Part shown: positions 34,166 through 36,626 of the stretch, one piece after another
Layout of the letters: every line of letters begins with the position of its first letter
How positions within the stretch are numbered: the first letter of the stretch is position 1
Position numbers and translations under genes: made by a program
Notes under the pieces: model-generated
Database searches by the model: none
What the model was told of the DNA's origin: nothing
Seen by the model: only the letters and a program-made list of their open reading frames with translations
Assembly: GCA_040758525.1 (NCBI GenBank)
Contig: JBFLVQ010000017.1
Coordinates: forward strand, 1 to 36,626
DNA length: 36,626 bases
Reading direction: 5' to 3'
From: JBFLVQ01 sp040758525
GTDB taxonomy: Bacteria > Acidobacteriota > Blastocatellia > Chloracidobacteriales > JADJPF01

Positions 34166-35487
34166 TTTTTCGCTTTACGCGCTGTATCACTCTCAGAGAG
34201 TTGAGGCAAATTATAGAAAGCCTGGCGGCCTGGATAACGTGCTGCCGCACCTAGTGCCTCTTCAATACGTAACAGTTGATTGTATTTGGCTACTCGATCA
34301 GTGCGACTGGCAGAACCGGTCTTGATTTGACCAGTATTGAGCGCAACAGCAAGATCGGCAATGAAGGTGTCTTCTGTCTCTCCAGAACGATGTGAGATAA
34401 TTGCTGTGTAGCCATGTGTTTTGGCTAGTTCAACCGCCTCCATTGTCTCAGTAAGCGTACCGATCTGATTGACTTTTACCAGAATCGAGTTAGCAATGTG
34501 GCGCTCTATACCTTTTGTAAGATATTCCGTGTTAGTGACAAAAAGATCATCTCCTACTAGTTGCACTTGTCTACTAAGTGCTTGAGTAAGCATTGCCCAG
34601 CCTTCCCAGTCGCCTTCTGCCATACCATCCTCGATCGAGATAATCGGATACTGATGCACCCAATTACTATAGAATTCAACCATCTGTTGTGCGCTATATT
34701 GGGATTTATCAGATTTCTTGAAGACATATTTGCCATTCTCATAAAACTCGCTAGCTGCCACATCAAGACCTAGAGCAATCTGTTCACCAGCCTTAAAGCC
34801 TGCTGCGGCAATTGCCTCAAGAATAATATCGACGGCTTCTTGATTCGATTTTAGACTAGGGGCAAATCCTCCTTCATCACCTACACTAGTGACATAGCCA
34901 CGTTTTTTTAGTGCGCTTTTCAGCGCATGAAAGATCTCTGTACCCCAACGCAGAGCTTCAGTAAAAGTACGCGCGCCCACAGGCAGGACCATAAATTCCT
35001 GAAAATCGACATTATTATCAGCATGAGCCCCACCATTAAGAATATTCATCATAGGTACTGGCAGAGTACGTGCGCCAGGACCGCCTAGATAGCTGTAGAG
35101 CGGTAGATCCAACTCATCCGCAGCGGCGCGCGCAACTGCCAAGGAGACCGCCAGAATCGCATTAGCGCCTAGTTTCTTCTTGTTTTTACTACCATCTAAA
35201 TCAAGCATAATCTTGTCAATGCTAGGCTGATTGAGCGCGTCATGACCGTAAAGGGCTTTGGCAATAGTGTTATTCACATTCGCCACAGCTTTCTGTACAC
35301 CTTTACCTAGGTAGCGGTTTTTCACACCATCACGCAGTTCTATAGCTTCATTTTCGCCGGTTGAGGCGCCACTGGGTACGGCTGCGCGCCCACGTGCGCC
35401 AGATTCTAGTTCTACCTCTGTCTCAACGGTAGGATTACCACGCGAATCCAAAATCTCCCGAGCGTGTACTTTTTCAATCCTTGACAT
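34162..35487 (-). CDS. eno: Enolase (phosphopyruvate hydratase)
   Basis: Enolase converts 2-phosphoglycerate to phosphoenolpyruvate in glycolysis and gluconeogenesis. The 441-residue length is normal. It has the N-terminal block AREILDSRGNPTVE, VPSGASTGENEA with the mobile loop, GDEGGFAPSL, metal ligands in GLDVAASEF, ISIEDGMAEGDW and VGDDLFVTN, catalytic LVKVNQIGT, the ISHRSGETEDT block, and SRTDR in place of the usual SRSER. Bacterial enolase is also a degradosome partner in some phyla. GGAGG lies 7 bases before the ATG. It heads the enolase - methyltransferase - ychF - DoxX cluster. Confidence 0.97.
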   Translation of the reverse strand: MSRIEKVHAREILDSRGNPTVETEVELESGARGRAAVPSGASTGENEAIELRDGVKNRYLGKGVQKAVANVNNTIAKALYGHDALNQPSIDKIMLDLDGSKNKKKLGANAILAVSLAVARAAADELDLPLYSYLGGPGARTLPVPMMNILNGGAHADNNVDFQEFMVLPVGARTFTEALRWGTEIFHALKSALKKRGYVTSVGDEGGFAPSLKSNQEAVDIILEAIAAAGFKAGEQIALGLDVAASEFYENGKYVFKKSDKSQYSAQQMVEFYSNWVHQYPIISIEDGMAEGDWEGWAMLTQALSRQVQLVGDDLFVTNTEYLTKGIERHIANSILVKVNQIGTLTETMEAVELAKTHGYTAIISHRSGETEDTFIADLAVALNTGQIKTGSASRTDRVAKYNQLLRIEEALGAAARYPGRQAFYNLPQLSESDTARKAKK

Positions 35488-35621
35488 GTAGTTGCCTCCT
35501 CTCTGGTCAGGAACTGGGAAACGGGCTATTTTATGTCAGACCTGGGTTCACCAGCAAACCTTATCAACCAGCCGTTGCCTTTATCACAGCAGACAGAGCA
35601 GAAACACTTTTCACAACCGGT

Positions 35622-35650
35622 TTGAAAAAGTCTGCATCAGATGCTAATAT
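35622..35650 (+). promoter_or_regulatory. Candidate promoter placing the regulator gene on a leaderless transcript
   Basis: TTGAAA (35622-35627) and TAATAT (35645-35650) are 17 bases apart. The ATG at 35657 is only six bases after the -10 box, where transcription would normally begin. There is no ribosome-binding sequence before the ATG, in keeping with a leaderless mRNA. Confidence 0.4.
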
Positions 35651-35656
35651 TTTACT

Positions 35657-36301
35657 ATGACTAAAGTTAGGCTTGGTGATACGACACGAGACAAAATTCT
35701 TGAACTCTTAAAGGTGAATGGTGAGATGACTGTACAAGCCTTGAGCGAAGAGCTAAAGATGTCTGGTGTCAATGTACGTGGCCACCTTAGTAGATTAGAA
35801 CGCGATGAACTTGTCTCAATGCGAACTGAAAAGCATAATGAACGTGGGCGTCCTTCTCATCTCTATAAACTCACAGATAAAGGGCATGAAATCTTTCCCT
35901 CTTCTTATGAGACATTGGCTGCTGATGTTTTACGTCAAGTGCGACGTATGTTTGGCCATCAGGCAGTGCGTTCTATCTTTGCTGGGCGTGCCGAAGAATT
36001 CTTACAACAATTGCAACAGAAACTACAGGGCAAGGCTTTGGAAGTAACCAAAGTAAGTGAAATGGCTGAATTGCTGCGTAGTCTTGGTTATCTAGTAGAA
36101 GTTAATGCAGTCGGCTGTAATGAATATATGCTCACCATTAAACATTGCCCGATTTCGCAGGTTGCAACACATTTTCCCGAAGTTTGTGCAGCAGAATTGA
36201 ACCTTCAACGCGAGGCTTTAGGAGCAAAAGTATCCCTCAAACGTACGATCCCACATGGTGGTGGCGGCTGTTATTATCGTATCCTCTTCAATACCAAATG
36301 A
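35657..36301 (+). CDS. SufR-like winged-helix transcriptional regulator with cysteine-rich C-terminus
   Basis: A 214-residue regulator. A winged-helix domain lies at about 8-75 (TTRDKILELLKVNGEMTVQALSEELKMSGVNVRGHLSRLERDELV, with a RGRPSHLYKLT wing). A C-terminal domain follows, with cysteines at 154, 164, 177 and 205 in NAVGCNEY, IKHCPISQVA, FPEVCAAEL and GGGCYYRI. The HCPI/VC...EL/GC pattern resembles SufR, the cyanobacterial Fe-S-cluster repressor of the suf genes, whose cysteines bind a cluster. One expected cysteine, near residue 191, is missing here and an extra one occurs at 154. It diverges from enolase. Neighbouring suf genes are not seen. It may also be a general Fe-S or redox sensor. 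Confidence 0.8.
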   Translation: MTKVRLGDTTRDKILELLKVNGEMTVQALSEELKMSGVNVRGHLSRLERDELVSMRTEKHNERGRPSHLYKLTDKGHEIFPSSYETLAADVLRQVRRMFGHQAVRSIFAGRAEEFLQQLQQKLQGKALEVTKVSEMAELLRSLGYLVEVNAVGCNEYMLTIKHCPISQVATHFPEVCAAELNLQREALGAKVSLKRTIPHGGGGCYYRILFNTK

Positions 36302-36356
36302 TCCTATTCTGATAGCGTAATTTTGCTGATAAAATAACTGAAAAAGGGTAGTGTCA

Positions 36357-36428
36357 ATTGCTAATGGAAGCTGCCTTGGTGTAGCATAAGCGCGAACGCA
36401 ACAGCTTACCTACACATTGTTTAGCAAT
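36357..36428 (+). promoter_or_regulatory. Candidate structured RNA with crossing helices before a gene start
   Basis: In 72 bases, three perfect pairings occur: an 8-bp outer helix ATTGCTAA/TTAGCAAT (36357-36364 with 36421-36428), a 6-bp helix (36368-36373 with 36402-36407) and a 6-bp helix (36379-36384 with 36410-36415). The last two cross, giving an H-type pseudoknot arrangement. A 3-bp GCG/CGC mini-stem with a CGAA loop (36390-36399) could sit in the long loop. The outer helix ends two bases before the AAGGA ribosome site. The form is compatible with a riboswitch or translational switch. It does not match a class I know. Confidence 0.4.
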
Positions 36429-36438
36429 AAAGGATAAT

Positions 36439-36626
36439 ATGCGGCAACAGCCTGGTTACAAAAAGACTCGCTTTGCCGAGCGCATCTATCAAGCCAGTCA
36501 AGCAGCTAATGCTTTCTCACGTACTTATACTATTTTCGGTGGCACTGGTGCTGTGGGTGGTACAGCAATAATGAAGATGTTAGAGATCTTCGAAGAGATG
36601 ATGTATTATCGCCCCCCGGCTCCCAG
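36439..36626 (+). CDS. Start of an unrecognised gene with a glycine-rich dinucleotide-binding-like loop (partial)
   Basis: Sixty-two complete codons are visible before the window ends. The N-terminus is basic (PGYKKTRFAERIYQASQAANAF), then YTIFGGTGAVGGTAIM (about 30-45) resembles the beta strand plus GxxGxxG loop of NAD(P)-binding Rossmann proteins, followed by a helix (KMLEIFEEMM). AAAGGA lies 4 bases before the ATG. It could be an oxidoreductase- or epimerase-like protein, but the family cannot be named from this fragment. The structured element at 36357-36428 directly precedes it. Confidence 0.7.
   Translation, partial: MRQQPGYKKTRFAERIYQASQAANAFSRTYTIFGGTGAVGGTAIMKMLEIFEEMMYYRPPAP

Noticed and set aside
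36357..36428. A tRNA-like gene, prompted by length (72 bases) and a closing stem
   Set aside because: No anticodon arm, TpsiC loop or CCA-end pattern can be fitted; the inner helices cross.

Overview
The window looks like a chromosomal segment of an Acidobacteriota bacterium, possibly of the Blastocatellia type. This placement is inferred from gene content, not from a marker gene. The indicators are two very large Oar-like TonB-dependent receptors with an N-terminal carboxypeptidase-regulatory domain, two 'zinc ribbon - Ser/Thr kinase - AAA ATPase' proteins, a DUF4388 protein, and a cell plan with an outer membrane (TonB receptors, PpiD, HtrA). Base composition is moderate (roughly 45-50% GC by eye) and codon use looks even throughout. 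I see no rRNA, tRNA, CRISPR array, transposase or phage gene.

Layout. (1) 1-3430: an Oar-like receptor on the minus strand with its own terminator. (2) 3997-15771: a long plus-strand run, ppiD-like - hisF - hisIE - trpE - kinase/GGDEF-like/AAA/TPR protein - periplasmic cyclophilin - trpG - trpD. It joins late histidine and early tryptophan biosynthesis but is interrupted by a 1414-residue signalling protein. Several junctions overlap or are only a few bases wide. (3) 15824-19246: a regulatory island with a shared terminator, a PP2C phosphatase (minus), an 84-residue basic protein (minus), a cyclic-nucleotide-binding-like/DUF4388 protein (plus) and a STAS anti-anti-sigma-like protein (plus). 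(4) 19286-22896: a second Oar-like receptor (minus) with a terminator and a hairpin-rich leader. (5) 23233-28699: SpoIID/LytB-like protein, DedA-family membrane protein, a secreted or lipoprotein-like protein and a second kinase/AAA protein, all plus. (6) 28724-29392: two small minus-strand genes, one a winged-helix protein. (7) 29675-32158: an HtrA/DegP protease and a metallo-beta-lactamase-fold hydrolase. (8) 32169-35487: a minus-strand cluster read in the order enolase - methyltransferase - YchF - DoxX, with the first three joined by 4-base overlaps. (9) 35657-end: a SufR-like Fe-S-type regulator that may be leaderless, then a compact element with crossing helices just before the start of an unrecognised gene cut by the window edge.

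How the genes fit together. The metabolic core makes imidazole-glycerol phosphate and phosphoribosyl-anthranilate, both PRPP-dependent. TrpE keeps the LLES-x10-S element linked to tryptophan feedback. Envelope upkeep is represented by PpiD, cyclophilin, HtrA, SpoIID and DedA. Reversible phosphorylation (two PknK-like kinases, one PP2C, one STAS protein) forms the signalling theme. The most unusual items are the kinase with a degenerate GGDEF-like domain inside the trp cluster, the possible pseudoknot at 36357-36428, and the hairpin-rich receptor leader at 22759-22896. None can be assigned to a known system from sequence alone.
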